DNA of 64,000 nucleotides from Pseudanabaena mucicola str. Chao 1806 (GCF_030323025.1 NZ_CP097329.1:1519001-1583000), one strand, 5' to 3'. Shown: positions 53,094 through 62,714, numbered from the stretch's first letter. Notes: a model not told the origin generated them from the letters alone. Translations and numbers: made by a program.

Positions 53094-53834
53094 ATGCCCC
53101 AAACTTTAGAAGCATCACTAAGAGAGAAACAGTATCCTTTAATCCGTGATTTAGCTAATTGCATCGAAACCGTATGGCGAGAGAACCTAGATTTATTTCC
53201 CTATCAAATTCCAGAAGGGCTCGGTTATGTAGAAGGTGCATTAGAAGGTGAACGGCTAGTAATCGAAAATCATTGCTATAGTACACAACAGTTTAGAAAG
53301 ATCCACTTAGAACTAGCACAGGTAGGCAATGGATTAGATATTCTCCATTGTGTGATGTTTCCTAATGCTGAATATGATATTCCCATCTTTGGATCCGACT
53401 TAGTGGGTAGTCGTGCAGGAATTAGTGCAGCGATCGCTGATTTATCTCCTCTTTATCCTGATTTTGCCTTACCACCTAGCTATCACCAAGCTTTATCAAA
53501 CCTACCTGTAGCCAACTTCACTCAACCTCGCGAATTACCAAAATGGGGTGATATTTTCTCGCAATTTTGTTTGTTTATCCGACCAATAGATGATCGCGAA
53601 GAGGCAGATTTTCTAGACCGAGTGCGATCGATCTTGACTTTGCATTGTCAACTTGCTGTTGCTACAACTCCTTTTAATACTTCAGAAGAAATTAATAAAA
53701 TTCGGAATGGTCATCGCTACTATTGCCAAAAGCAACAGCAAAATGATAAAACGCGACGGGTACTCGAAAAATCCTTTGGAGAAGAATGGACGGAACGGTA
53801 CATGACAACCATGCTTTTTGATTACTTTGAGTAA
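53094..53834 (+). CDS. pcyA: Phycocyanobilin:ferredoxin oxidoreductase
   Basis: 246 residues. Four-electron reduction of biliverdin to phycocyanobilin, the chromophore of phycocyanin and allophycocyanin. Conserved catalytic segments: VIENHCYSTQQFRKIHLELA (Glu76 region), ILHCVMFPNAEYDIPIFGSDLVG (His88 and Asp105 equivalents), LPKWGDIFSQFCLFIRP and FGEEWTERYMTTMLFDYF at the end. Full length. Upstream of a phycobilisome linker cluster but separated by 1.4 kb of mobile elements and its own terminator. Confidence 0.96.
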   Translation: MPQTLEASLREKQYPLIRDLANCIETVWRENLDLFPYQIPEGLGYVEGALEGERLVIENHCYSTQQFRKIHLELAQVGNGLDILHCVMFPNAEYDIPIFGSDLVGSRAGISAAIADLSPLYPDFALPPSYHQALSNLPVANFTQPRELPKWGDIFSQFCLFIRPIDDREEADFLDRVRSILTLHCQLAVATTPFNTSEEINKIRNGHRYYCQKQQQNDKTRRVLEKSFGEEWTERYMTTMLFDYFE

Positions 53835-53867
53835 AAGAGAAGGGGGACTTTGACCCCCTTCTCTTTT
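53833..53867 (+). terminator. Terminator of pcyA
   Basis: AAAAGAGAAGGGGG/CCCCCTTCTCTTTT, a 14-bp perfect stem with a 7-base loop; begins at the stop codon. Confidence 0.9.
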
Positions 53868-53963
53868 GGCAAAAAATAAATAAATGTAAACAATTGCATA
53901 ACGGTATACTTTTAACAATTATTTACTTATAAGTAAATTTTAGTAAGCCAAATTAAAAATTTA

Positions 53964-54142
53964 GGTAGTTATGCAATGTAGTTGTGTTACGGGTGCTTCG
54001 CATCTGCAACATAATTACTAAAAAAATTACTTTGTAAGTAGCTCGACTTAATTAAAACCTAAAACCAGAGTTTGTTCCGCCCGCGTAGCGGGCGGAACAA
54101 ACTTTTCGGTTTTTAACTTATGTCGAGCTACTTAGCACTACC
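53964..54142. mobile_element. MITE family E, copy 5, split by family F
   Basis: GGTAGTTATGCAATGTAGTT...ATTACTTTG, then family F with its TA pair, then GCACTACC. Subtracting 96 bp of F and one TA leaves exactly 81 bp, the standard family E length. Flanks AAAATTTA and AAAAATTA agree at 7 of 8 positions. The central hairpin has several mismatches, so this is the oldest E copy here. Confidence 0.88.
54037..54132. mobile_element. MITE family F, copy 2, nested in family E
   Basis: AGTAGCTCGACTTAATTAAA...ACTTATGTCGAGCTACT, inner hairpin GTTTGTTCCGCCCGC/GCGGGCGGAACAAAC. Flanked by TA on both sides (54035-54036 and 54133-54134). Nothing else is recognisable in 54143-54601. Confidence 0.87.
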
Positions 54143-54601
54143 AAAAATTAAAAATAGTGTAGCTAAATTACATACTCATCGTTATATTCAGCAAATAAGC
54201 ATAAGCAAAAAAGCCAAAATCTAAGTTTGTTACTAATCCTTATATTGTAAAGAAATAAAACCAAATGCAACAATCAGTTCATATTTTAAGGTTAGGTACA
54301 AAAGCTTAGACACCCCAATAAATCAAGGTTTATAGATATTCTTCAGAAATTTTAGTTAACTTTATTTCGTGCTTTTAATAGATTGCACAAAATCTGCACA
54401 AATTAGTTGTTTTAATCAATTCAATCCAAAAGCCACATGAACCAAAAAACTTAAAAAGTTAAGGTTTATTTCCATATAAGCAAATTGAAGATATTGATTA
54501 TCACTTTACTCAATTAACGCTTTAGGAATCTTATGTATTGGGTATTTTGCAAAATAGATATTCCAATAAATTAAGAAGTTACAGAATAAATTCTCAATTT
54601 A

Positions 54602-54692
54602 TATAGCAATCCTAAAGGGTTTGTAGAAGCTCACCCCGAAGGGGTGCACTTCCACAAACCCAAAAATATACAAATGATTTAGGATTGCTATA
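54602..54692. mobile_element. MITE family D
   Basis: TATAGCAATCCTAAAGGGTT and its partner TTTAGGATTGCTATA at the ends; inner GTTTGTAGAAGC...CTTCCACAAAC and a CACCCCGAAGGGGTG hairpin. It shares its last TATA with the following family C element. Fragments with the same core (CTTCCACAAAC, GAGGATTGTTATA) occur near 57585-57615. Confidence 0.75.
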
Positions 54693-54783
54693 GTGTTTTT
54701 CAAGCAAACGAGGTACATAGGTTTGTTTCCCCGCCTTTGGCGGGGAAACAAACCTATGTACTTCACTAAGCTGATAAACGCTA
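54689..54783. mobile_element. MITE family C, copy 2
   Basis: TATAGTGTTTTTCAAGCAAA...CTGATAAACGCTA with inner hairpin GTTTGTTTCCCCGCC/GGCGGGGAAACAAAC. Uninterrupted counterpart of the family C element at 18772. Confidence 0.78.
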
Positions 54784-54830
54784 CATAAATATCTAATTAA
54801 TAAATAATTAATAAAAAGGAGACTCTTTAA

Positions 54831-55009
54831 ATGCTAGATGCTTTTACTTAAGTAGTTGCTCAGGCAGATAGAAGATCAGCCTCAGTTGATCGCTTCTGAT
54901 GGGAATGCTTATCCTCATTCGTATTATCAGTTGCTGTCTAGTTGCTGGTAGCACTAAACTTTTGGATGAATACCTCATCAGTGACTATGCTATCAATGCG
55001 TTGGTATAG
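54831..55009 (+). pseudogene. cpcBA: Collapsed cpcBA (phycocyanin beta/alpha) remnant
   Basis: Behind AAGGAG, an ATG starts MLDAFT, a TAA in the place of Lys, then VVAQAD, the CpcB N-terminus. A jump leads to DQPQLIASDGNAY (CpcB QPQLI.PGGNAYT). Another frame gives RIISCCLVAGSTKLLDEYLI (alpha-subunit R.VTYCLV.GGT.PLDEYLI) and then SDYAINALV and stop (alpha C-terminus IDYAINALS). So both genes of the operon are present only as fused scraps. Rod linker genes in the normal downstream order remain intact. Confidence 0.82.
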
Positions 55010-55316
55010 GTTTTAAAATTCTGCAAACAGAATCTAAAAAGCCCCAAAAGGTGGCAAGTCTACTCTGCAGGGTGTGCTTACCATATTTTTATGTATCTAA
55101 AAGTATTCTTAAAATAAAAAATATTTGTAATGGATTATACTTAATTTTTATAAAACTCTTGATTTAGATTCTTACATAGATAGTAATTCTCCCCTTTTTT
55201 TCTTTTTCGTTCAATATTTAGCTAACGCAATATTATAGCAACATTACTGAATATTAAACATCCAACCTTAACACTAAATTTTTATTAAAGTCAAAATTAA
55301 AAAAGGAAGATTAACT

Positions 55317-56135
55317 ATGGCAATTACAAATGCCGCATCTCATTTAGGAACTGCTGCTTTTAGCGATTCTAATCCATTAGAATTGCGTTCTCATTTTTCT
55401 CAAGATGAGGCAAAGGCTGTGATCAACGCTGTCTACCGCCATGTATTAGGCAATGATCACATCTTGCAAGCAGATCGTTTGGTTGGACTTGAATCTTTGT
55501 TGACTAATCGTCAAATCACTGTGCGTGAATTTGTACGTGGTGTTGCCAAGTCTGAACTATACAAGAAGAAGTTTCTCTATTCCAACTTTCATAGCCGTGT
55601 AATTGAATTAAACTTCAAACACTTGCTGGGACGTGCTCCTTTCTCTGAAGCCGAGATCATTGAGCACCTCGATCGCTATCAAAACGAAGGCTACGATGCC
55701 GATATTGATTCTTATATTGACTCTGATGAGTACGATGCCAGCTTTGGTGAATCAGTTGTTCCTTACTACCGTGGTTTCAATAACAAGGTAGGTGACAGAA
55801 CTGTTGGCTTTACCAGACTTTTCAGTCTCTACCGTGGTTATGCCAGTAGTGATCGTGCTCAAGGCAGAAGCAAAGGAGCTTGGTTGACAACCGAACTTGC
55901 CCATAATTCTGCTAGTGCAATTCGTACTCCTAGTTTTGGTCTTGGTCTAGCTGGCAACACCAGTGATGATCGCGGTCAACTCTATCGTGTCAGCGTCATT
56001 CAAACTAATAATAGACGGACTACCCAAATTCGTCGTAGTGCTACTGATTACTTAGTTCCTTACGACCAGCTTTCTAGCACTATACAGCGTTTAAGCAAGC
56101 GTGGTGGTCGTATTACTCAAGTTTCTCTTGCTTAA
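55317..56135 (+). CDS. cpcC: Phycobilisome rod linker, CpcC-type (copy 1)
   Basis: 272 residues. Residues 1-185 are the PBS linker domain ([118 protein letters not shown]). Residues about 222-272 are a CpcD-like domain ([11 protein letters not shown]...[25 protein letters not shown]). It joins phycocyanin hexamers in the rod. Start has AAGGAAG upstream. Second of the remaining cpc-type operon. Confidence 0.93.
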   Translation: MAITNAASHLGTAAFSDSNPLELRSHFSQDEAKAVINAVYRHVLGNDHILQADRLVGLESLLTNRQITVREFVRGVAKSELYKKKFLYSNFHSRVIELNFKHLLGRAPFSEAEIIEHLDRYQNEGYDADIDSYIDSDEYDASFGESVVPYYRGFNNKVGDRTVGFTRLFSLYRGYASSDRAQGRSKGAWLTTELAHNSASAIRTPSFGLGLAGNTSDDRGQLYRVSVIQTNNRRTTQIRRSATDYLVPYDQLSSTIQRLSKRGGRITQVSLA

Positions 56136-56321
56136 TGCAATTGATTAGAGATATTCTGTAGAAAGAGCAGTATAAAGTGCTACTGTTTCTAGGTTTGATT
56201 TTTCTCAAAGATAACAAGATTTAAAAGTTAAGATTAGGTGTTCATTTTGACTCGCTTGTCTCAACTGTTTGATCTATACACTATTTTTTTATTTTTAAAG
56301 TAAGACTAAGGAAAATAAACT

Positions 56322-57191
56322 ATGGCAATTACAAATGCCGCCTCCAGTTTGGGAACTGCTGCTTATAGCAATGCTAGTCCAGTAGAGCTACGTCCTAACT
56401 TTTCTCAAGATGATGTCAAGGTAGTCATTAACGCTGTTTATCGACATGTATTGGGAAATGACTACATCTTGGCAGCAGATCGTTTGGTTGGACTTGAGTC
56501 TTTATTGACAAATGGTCAAATTACAGTACGTGAATTCGTGCGTGCAGTTGCTAAGTCTGAGCTATACAAGAGCAAGTTTCTCTATCCCAACTTCCACACC
56601 CGTGTAATTGAATTGAACTTCAAGCACTTGTTAGGACGTGCTCCTTTCTCTGAAGCTGAAGTAATTGAACACCTCGATCGCTACCAAAACGAAGGCTATG
56701 ATGCCGATATCGATTCTTATATCGATTCTGATGAGTATGAAACTAGTTTTGGTGATGCCGTTGTTCCTTACTATCGTGGATTTACCAATAAGGTTGGCGA
56801 CAGAACTGTTGGCTTTACTAGAATCTTCCGCCTCTATCGTGGCTATGCTAACAGCGATCGCGCTCAAGTTGCAGGTAGTGCATCTAGACTAGCAACCGAA
56901 CTCGCTCAAAACAGCGTTTCTCCTATTGTTGGCGCTTCTGGCGGTAATGCTGGTTGGGCTTATCAACCAGCAAAACAAGGCAATACTCCTACCCGTGCCT
57001 TTGGTCGTTCTTCAGTGGGTTCTGAAGATCGTCTATACAGAATTGAAGTTGCTGCGATTTCTCTACCTAGATACCCTCAAGTTCGTCGTAGCAATAGAGA
57101 GTACATTGTTTCTTATAAAGAGTTGAACAACACATTGCAACGCATCAGCAAGTTGGGTGGCAAAGTTGCTAGTGTCACGATCGCTCAATAG
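56322..57191 (+). CDS. cpcC: Phycobilisome rod linker, CpcC-type (copy 2)
   Basis: 289 residues, same layout as copy 1 and clearly a paralogue (about three quarters identical in the linker domain); the inter-domain region is longer ([25 protein letters not shown]) and the CpcD-like end is [11 protein letters not shown]...[28 protein letters not shown]. Two such linkers followed by CpcD recall the cpcH2-cpcI2-cpcD2 order of red-light-induced phycocyanin-2 operons. Confidence 0.93.
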   Translation: MAITNAASSLGTAAYSNASPVELRPNFSQDDVKVVINAVYRHVLGNDYILAADRLVGLESLLTNGQITVREFVRAVAKSELYKSKFLYPNFHTRVIELNFKHLLGRAPFSEAEVIEHLDRYQNEGYDADIDSYIDSDEYETSFGDAVVPYYRGFTNKVGDRTVGFTRIFRLYRGYANSDRAQVAGSASRLATELAQNSVSPIVGASGGNAGWAYQPAKQGNTPTRAFGRSSVGSEDRLYRIEVAAISLPRYPQVRRSNREYIVSYKELNNTLQRISKLGGKVASVTIAQ

Positions 57192-57293
57192 ACTCTCAAT
57201 AGTCATTTATTAAAGACTCATCTACTGGTTGAGCATTTAATAATCTTTCAAAATCAACTATCCACCTTTCAAAATATAGTAAAACTGAGTTTT

Positions 57294-57512
57294 ATGATTA
57301 CTTCCTCTAAAGATAATCGCGTTTTCGTTTACGAAGTATCTGGCTTACGTCAAAGTGATGCAACCGATCTTAACGGTTATCCTATTCGTAACAGCAGCAG
57401 CATTTTTATTAAAGTGCCTTTTAGCCGTCTCAATGAGCAAACCCGTAGAATCACCCGTCTCGGTGGCACAATTGTTGATGTACGTCCACTAAATGCTTCT
57501 ACTGAAGGTTAA
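57294..57512 (+). CDS. cpcD: Rod-capping linker CpcD
   Basis: 72 residues, a single CpcD domain: NRVFVYEVSGLRQSDATDLNGYPIRNSSSIFIKVPFSRLNEQTRRITRLGGTIVDVRPL. This small linker caps the distal rod end. Normal size (about 70-80 residues). Last gene before the operon terminator. Confidence 0.92.
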   Translation: MITSSKDNRVFVYEVSGLRQSDATDLNGYPIRNSSSIFIKVPFSRLNEQTRRITRLGGTIVDVRPLNASTEG

Positions 57513-57531
57513 ATTGGTTTCTCGTTAACAC

Positions 57532-57573
57532 AAAAAAGAAGGACGATGCTTCTTTGCATCGTCCTTCTTTTTT
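57532..57573 (+). terminator. Terminator of the linker operon
   Basis: AAAAAAGAAGGACGATG/CATCGTCCTTCTTTTTT, 17-bp perfect stem with an 8-base loop. Confidence 0.93.
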
Positions 57574-57643
57574 GTATGTGGGTATGCTTCCACAAACAAT
57601 TGAGGATTGTTATATTTATGTCTTGACTTGGAAATTAACAGAC

Positions 57644-59119
57644 ATGCAACTTAGTCCCCGATTTAAATGGTTTTCGCAGCCTCTCGATCGCTATGCCATA
57701 GGTTTTTTGGCGGTGCTTAGTTTAGTGATCGCAATTTTGATAGTGGTTGGAGATCGGACTGCACCACAGGTGAGAGACTTTAGTTGGCAAGGTCAACGCA
57801 TTGATGCCAGCAATGCATCATTTGTATTGACCTTTAACCGTCCGATGAATCGTGAAAGCGTCGAGCGAAATCTCAAATTCGATCCACCCCTTGCAGGTAA
57901 AATTAGTTGGTCATCACGTCGTATGTCCTACACTCCATTAGCACCTGCGACCTATGGCAAAACCTATACGATAAAACTTGAGAATGCCTTTGATCGCTTT
58001 GCGAATGAGTCTGGTAAAAAAATTGCGATTGAGCCTTTTGTAGGCAGTTTTAAGACTCCTAATCCTTATTTCGCTTACATTGGCTCACAGGGTGAAGAAA
58101 AAGGTCGCCTTGTACTTTACGATGTGTTGCAAAAGGAAAAGCGAGTTTTAACACCTCCCAATCTGACAGTTCTAGATTTTCGGATTTATCCTGATCGCCA
58201 AAAGATTCTCTTTGGGGCGATCGAAAATGCGGAGCAAAGCTTACTTGACCAAAAACTTTATGTAGTTACAACGGGAATTGATCGTGAAGATCATTTGTCG
58301 TTTGCTTCACCTGAAATTAAACCTATTCTAGGTAGTGATGACTATCAAAACTCTAAATTTGATCTCTCTCCCGATGGTAAAAACATCTTGGTGCAGCGTA
58401 TCAGTCGTCAGCAATACCAAGGATATGGACTCTGGCTTATCAAAGAGAATCAACAACCGCGATCGCTAGACAACCAAGGGGGCGATTTTATGTTTACGCC
58501 CGACAGCGCATCAGTGGCGATCGCTCAAAACGAAGGTATTGCAATTTTGCCTCTTGAGCCGCAAGCACCACCGTTAGACTTTCTGCCAAGATTCGGTACT
58601 GTTTTAAATTTCAGTAGAAGTGGCACACAGGCGGCAACTATTAAATATAATAAGGACTATACGAAATCTCTTTATTTGGTAAATAATCAAGGCATCCAAA
58701 AGGAACTTATTAAAATTAATGGTTCAATTCTTAGAGCTCAATTTGCCCCACAAGAAAAAACTCTCTATTGCCTATTGACTGATTTTGAGCAGGATGCCAC
58801 CAATATCTTACGTGAGAAGCCTTATATCGCGGCGATCGATTTAGATTCTGCACAATTACGCCGTATCCTCGAACTCCCATCCCAAAGAGAAATTCAATTT
58901 AATGTGGCTCCCGATGGTCAAGCCATACTCCTCAACTCCGCAGTAACTAACAATGATGACTCTACGCCTGAAGATTCAGCTAGAGCTACTCGCATTGGAC
59001 GCACTTCCAAAGTTCCTACCCAATTAATTGTGTTACCAATTAATACAACGGATAGTAACAAATTGCCGCAACCTGATGTTTTACCGTTGTTTGGCACATT
59101 GCCCAAATGGTTACCCTAG
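57644..59119 (+). CDS. Membrane-anchored Ig-like/beta-propeller protein
   Basis: 491 residues from the ATG at 57644 (upstream in-frame sequence from 57554 overlaps a repeat and is less likely). One N-terminal helix (AIGFLAVLSLVIAILIVV), then an Ig-like SbsA-type domain (FVLTFNRPMNRESVERNLKFDPPLAGKISW...YTPLAPATYGKTYTIKL), then beta-propeller-like repeats (KFDLSPDGKNILVQRI, FMFTPDSASVAIAQNEGIAI, FNVAPDGQAILLNSA). Probably periplasmic. Function unknown, conserved in cyanobacteria by recall. Confidence 0.8.
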   Translation: MQLSPRFKWFSQPLDRYAIGFLAVLSLVIAILIVVGDRTAPQVRDFSWQGQRIDASNASFVLTFNRPMNRESVERNLKFDPPLAGKISWSSRRMSYTPLAPATYGKTYTIKLENAFDRFANESGKKIAIEPFVGSFKTPNPYFAYIGSQGEEKGRLVLYDVLQKEKRVLTPPNLTVLDFRIYPDRQKILFGAIENAEQSLLDQKLYVVTTGIDREDHLSFASPEIKPILGSDDYQNSKFDLSPDGKNILVQRISRQQYQGYGLWLIKENQQPRSLDNQGGDFMFTPDSASVAIAQNEGIAILPLEPQAPPLDFLPRFGTVLNFSRSGTQAATIKYNKDYTKSLYLVNNQGIQKELIKINGSILRAQFAPQEKTLYCLLTDFEQDATNILREKPYIAAIDLDSAQLRRILELPSQREIQFNVAPDGQAILLNSAVTNNDDSTPEDSARATRIGRTSKVPTQLIVLPINTTDSNKLPQPDVLPLFGTLPKWLP

Positions 59120-59186
59120 GTTATCGAAATTCTTGACCGAGGTGATTTGCTTCATCAATAATTTATATTTGTTTTGAATAACATAT

Positions 59187-59242
59187 AGAGTGGCTTCAAC
59201 TTCGCTCAGCCCAAGGGGTAAGCTAGCTAAGCGAAGTTGGTC
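59187..59242. repeat. Palindromic repeat family I, copy 3
   Basis: GAGTGGCTTCAACTTCGCTC...AGCTAAGCGAAGTTGGTCAC with inverted ends CTTCAACTTCGCT/AGCGAAGTTGG. Same GGGGTAAGCTAGCT core as the copy at 42965. Confidence 0.65.
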
Positions 59243-59339
59243 ACGATGATAATTGAAGTTGACTCAATAGGTGGATCGGGGAGGTAAAGAAAGGCAGAAA
59301 TTGATAAATTTGTAGTGAACAGCAAAAGCAGCAAAAACT

Positions 59340-60041
59340 ATGCTGAGTGTGAACTTAACCCATCTAATCGATGATGCAAAAAGTTATGAAACAGTGAGTC
59401 AGATGCGATGGATAGGAAGAGTAAGCTGTCCAAAATCCAAAAGTTCGGAGGCGATCAAGCGTGACAAAGATGAAACCCATCCAGCCCGTCAACGATACCA
59501 GTATAAAACTTGTAACACTACAGCAGTTTTCGATCGAACGAACCACAAGATATTTCCTGAAAGGATTGCGAAGCAATCCTTTCAGGAAATATCTTGGTTT
59601 AATTTTGAGCGTAAAGCGCTATTTGCAGGACACCATCAACCACTACGGATGTGGATATTGTGCCTATACTTGATGGGATTAAACCGCTCAAACTGACAAA
59701 TTGCCCAAGAACTAGACCTAGACAAGGATGTAGAGCAAGATATGACTACTCAATTACGAGAAGATATTGACCAAAGCAAGGCTGAAGTAAACTTATCTGG
59801 CGCAGTCGAGTGTGACGATGTATATGCGACAGCAGGATACAAAGGCAACCCCGCAGAAATTAAAAAAGGTCGTCAAGGAAGACGTAATTGGTTACGACCT
59901 CATCGTGGTATTTCTCAAGAAAAGTTATCTTTGTATTTGAGCTTCTTTGAGTTTGTCCATAATGCCAAGAGAAGGGGTAAAGCTTTGCTGAGTGCTTTGC
60001 TAGACTCCCTTCTGTCTTTACCTCCCCGAAACACTTATTGA
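59340..60041 (+). pseudogene. IS1595-like transposase, internally deleted
   Basis: 59340-59693 reads MLSVNLTHLIDDAKSYETVSQMRWIG..., zinc-ribbon cysteines lost, then FAGHHQPLRMWILCLYLMGLN. After a frame break: IAQELDLDKDVEQDMTTQLREDIDQSKAEVNLSGAVECDDVYATAGYKGNPAEIKKGRQGRRNW joined directly to LRPHRGISQEKLSLYLSFFEFVHNAKRRG. The central catalytic part between these is missing. A 49-bp palindrome (59547-59595) is inserted in frame in the N-terminal part. Confidence 0.8.
59547..59595. repeat. 49-bp perfect palindrome inside a transposase pseudogene
   Basis: Two 23-bp perfect arms (from AAGATATTTCCTGAAAGG onward) around GAA. Not present in related proteins, where the zinc ribbon is followed directly by FAGHHQPL, so it is an insertion. 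Confidence 0.75.
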
Positions 60042-60060
60042 GACATTCTTTAGTGCATGT

Positions 60061-60104
60061 AGCATTCCTAAATGGTTTGCTTCTACAAAGCATTTAGGAA
60101 TGCT
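60061..60104. repeat. Short inverted repeat, family D-like
   Basis: AGCATTCCTAAATG/CATTTAGGAATGCT around GTTTGCTTCTACAAAG. The GCATTCCTAAA and GTTTG..CTTCTACAAA parts recall family D (GCAATCCTAAAGGGTTTGTAGAAG). Confidence 0.55.
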
Positions 60105-60153
60105 TTATCACGTTTGAGTTACTTTTTCCCTCAATTTTTTGCAAGCCCAATCG

Positions 60154-61590
60154 CTAAATTTTTCTAAGCCTACGCAGATCAACTTTGGCGCGGAGTTCGT
60201 CTTTGATTCTTGCCAAGATTGATTCTTCGTCAATGGTTTCCAAAATTCTTTTAACAACAGCTTTGGGACCATCGGCTCCCCATGATGATCCATTGGCGAG
60301 ATATTCCTTGGTGACTAGTCCGAGTGCATAGGTTGAGAAACCTGCTACACCTGCTTGGGCGATCGCTACCGACACATAACCACCCATCGTCAGACCACCC
60401 GTGACAGGAACAGCGATACCGAGCAAACTTTTGAGGGAACTCAAGCCGAAGGTCGCTAAAAATTCACTTGCGCCGATGCCGCCCATTCCCAGTGCAATTT
60501 TTTGCATCAGGGAAATTGCGCCACGATTACTCATATTAATGCCATAAAGCTTAGATAGTGCCACAATCATTGACACATCGATAATGGCTGTACTAATGAT
60601 ATCAATAACGGTTATTGGGTTAACGGCAATCGCCACGGCTTGCGTCATTACACAGTTCCAGATGATACGATTGGCTTGGCGATCGCGTACAAACATTTTG
60701 CGTTGGACGACTCGCTCCTGTACCATATCCGCAAACATCATAGTATTGAGGGCAATCAGAGATTTACCTTCGCGATCAAGCACCTCAAGAATTTTCAGTT
60801 TTAAATCTTCGATCTGTGGTTTACCTGCAACTAGCTCGGCTTCAAAGGTGCCATCGGGCTGACGGATTGCCTTTGCCACAAGGGGGGACGCTGCGGTCAT
60901 CACGATTTCGTCTTTGGTTAAGAGTTCCCGCACCCTCTCATCGCGAATTTTGGCATAGATTGCCATTCGATCTTCTGGGGGATATTGGTCAATTTTGTTA
61001 AATACTAACAAAATCGGTTTACTAGCGCCACGCAATTCCGAAAGAGCATCATATTCAACTTTAGTAATGTCTCCCGCTACGACAAACAAGATTAAATCCG
61101 CCTGTTGCGCGATTCTTTTAGCCAGTTCCGCTCGACCTTCGCCATCAACCTCATCAATTCCAGGGGTGTCGATTAATTCAATCCGTGCCTCGCCGCGTCC
61201 TTGAAATGATGCTTTGAGGATAGTGCGATTACCATTAGATTGCATTTCTTCACGAGAGATCTGCCACTCTACTGCTTGCCGAGCAGTCGTCACCCCATGC
61301 AGTGGACCAGTCTCAAAAACCTGTCCACCCAACAAGGCATTCAGCACCGATGATTTACCACGACCGACCATCCCAAATACAGCTATTTGCAGAACTTGCC
61401 GCTCTAATTTATCCAGCATTTGCTGAAGTTCTTCGAGTGGCTCCTCTAGACCGCGCCGTTCTCTTTCTGATAAGTCGAGGTTAGAAACAATGTCGCGTAA
61501 TGTCCGTTGTGCTTGCCGATAATTTAGCTCCTCAAAAATCTCATCAAAGCTGAGAAAATTGTCATCTTGTGGCATAACTTCACTAGGCAT
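60154..61590 (-). CDS. Era-like GTPase with DUF697 membrane domain
   Basis: 478 residues. GTPase domain about 65-270: P-loop GMVGRGKSSVLNALLG, switch/G2 GVTTARQAVEW, G3 LIDTPGIDEVDGEG, G4 NKIDQYP, G5 TAASPL. C-terminal part about 300-450 has several hydrophobic helices (VAIAVNPITVIDIISTAIIDVSMIVAL, LGIAVPVTGGLTMGGYVSVAIAQAGVAGFSTYALG), the DUF697/YcjF-type domain that tethers it to membranes. N-terminal coiled coil. Such proteins are common in cyanobacteria; role unknown. Confidence 0.88.
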   Translation of the reverse strand: MPSEVMPQDDNFLSFDEIFEELNYRQAQRTLRDIVSNLDLSERERRGLEEPLEELQQMLDKLERQVLQIAVFGMVGRGKSSVLNALLGGQVFETGPLHGVTTARQAVEWQISREEMQSNGNRTILKASFQGRGEARIELIDTPGIDEVDGEGRAELAKRIAQQADLILFVVAGDITKVEYDALSELRGASKPILLVFNKIDQYPPEDRMAIYAKIRDERVRELLTKDEIVMTAASPLVAKAIRQPDGTFEAELVAGKPQIEDLKLKILEVLDREGKSLIALNTMMFADMVQERVVQRKMFVRDRQANRIIWNCVMTQAVAIAVNPITVIDIISTAIIDVSMIVALSKLYGINMSNRGAISLMQKIALGMGGIGASEFLATFGLSSLKSLLGIAVPVTGGLTMGGYVSVAIAQAGVAGFSTYALGLVTKEYLANGSSWGADGPKAVVKRILETIDEESILARIKDELRAKVDLRRLRKI

Positions 61591-61828
61591 ATATATTTGC
61601 AGGAACTATAATTATGTTATTCAAGTCTGAGAAAGTAGCAATTTAGTCGCCGAATTGCTATAAAACTGTTATAAAAAGGTTGTCTTTTGGAGCAAGATAT
61701 TGTTAAAGTTGCGAGCGCGTAACTTCCAAGTAATTAATCTCTTTTGATTTTTACCTTTTGCATCATTTACTTGTGTCTCACTCACTTTCCCAAACATATC
61801 CAATAAGCATATTGTAGCTAGGAGAAAT

Positions 61829-62653
61829 ATGTCCGTATTTAAGTCGTTGGTCAAGCTAGCAGCCACCGCAAGTGTCGCAGGGGCGATCGCTGTTAGTCCC
61901 ATATTTACTCTCAAGGCTGAAGCTCTGACTGAGGCGCAAGTTTTAGAAAGGTTGGGGAGTATTCCTGTTTTCACGATTACCGATGACAAGGGCTCGCCAC
62001 TTTTAGGGGCAATACCTCAGCAACCGAATACTAAGACTGATGATAGTCAGCTTTTATTTTTCTTCCTTGGTCCTGAAGAAGCGCAGCAAATGCTAAGTCA
62101 GGTGCAGAAATCTAATCCTGAAGTTGGTAAGAAAGCACAGATCATTGTGCGATCAATGAATGATGCTTACCAAGTGATCCGCCAAAATAAAGACAAGAAA
62201 GTTCTATTTCAGTTTATCCCTGCTAAAGCTAGCATCGAATCTGCAAGAACTATTTTGAGTGCACAGGGTGTTGCGGCTGACAAAATACCAAATGTACCTG
62301 TTTTCTTTGCGATCGGTGGACAAGCTAATAGTCAAGGCTTGTTAACTATGAGCATCGATCAAAATGGCAAGAAGGAGCAAGTCGTTCCTTTCTTCCTTGA
62401 CAAAGCAGATCTGCAAAACCTGCTTGATCGCGCTAGCAAGGATCAACCAGATATTACCAAAGCGACTAAAATTCAGGTTGCATCGTTGTTCCAAGTCTTA
62501 GACTCAATGGTCACTAAGGATAACAAACCCAATCCTGAGGTCGAGCGATTTCAGTTTGTGCCGTCACGGACTTCGTTTGAGTACATTCTCAAAAACACTA
62601 AGCAATCAGCTAATCCTCAGTTAGCACCTCAGACTACCCCAGCTAAGAAATAG
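61829..62653 (+). CDS. Tic22 family protein
   Basis: 274 residues. Signal peptide 1-32 (LVKLAATASVAGAIAVSPIFTLKAEA), then the Tic22 repeat-like fold: VLERLGSIPVFTITDDKGSPLL, LFFFLGPEEAQQMLSQVQKSNPE, IIVRSMNDAYQV, NVPVFFAIGG...VPFFLDKADLQNLLDRA. Tic22 is the periplasmic/intermembrane-space chaperone-like factor of outer-membrane biogenesis in cyanobacteria and of import in plastids. Full length with a short Pro/Gln-rich C-terminal tail. Confidence 0.92.
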   Translation: MSVFKSLVKLAATASVAGAIAVSPIFTLKAEALTEAQVLERLGSIPVFTITDDKGSPLLGAIPQQPNTKTDDSQLLFFFLGPEEAQQMLSQVQKSNPEVGKKAQIIVRSMNDAYQVIRQNKDKKVLFQFIPAKASIESARTILSAQGVAADKIPNVPVFFAIGGQANSQGLLTMSIDQNGKKEQVVPFFLDKADLQNLLDRASKDQPDITKATKIQVASLFQVLDSMVTKDNKPNPEVERFQFVPSRTSFEYILKNTKQSANPQLAPQTTPAKK

Positions 62654-62655
62654 CC

Positions 62656-62684
62656 AAAAGAGGGCGCAAAGCGCTCTCTTTTTT
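62656..62684 (+). terminator. Terminator of the Tic22 gene
   Basis: AAAAGAGGGCGC AAA GCGCTCTCTTTTTT: stem with one mismatch and a T6 run directly after the stop codon. Confidence 0.9.
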
Positions 62685-62714
62685 AATGCCAGTTCAGTTC
62701 AAGTTGGCAAATTT

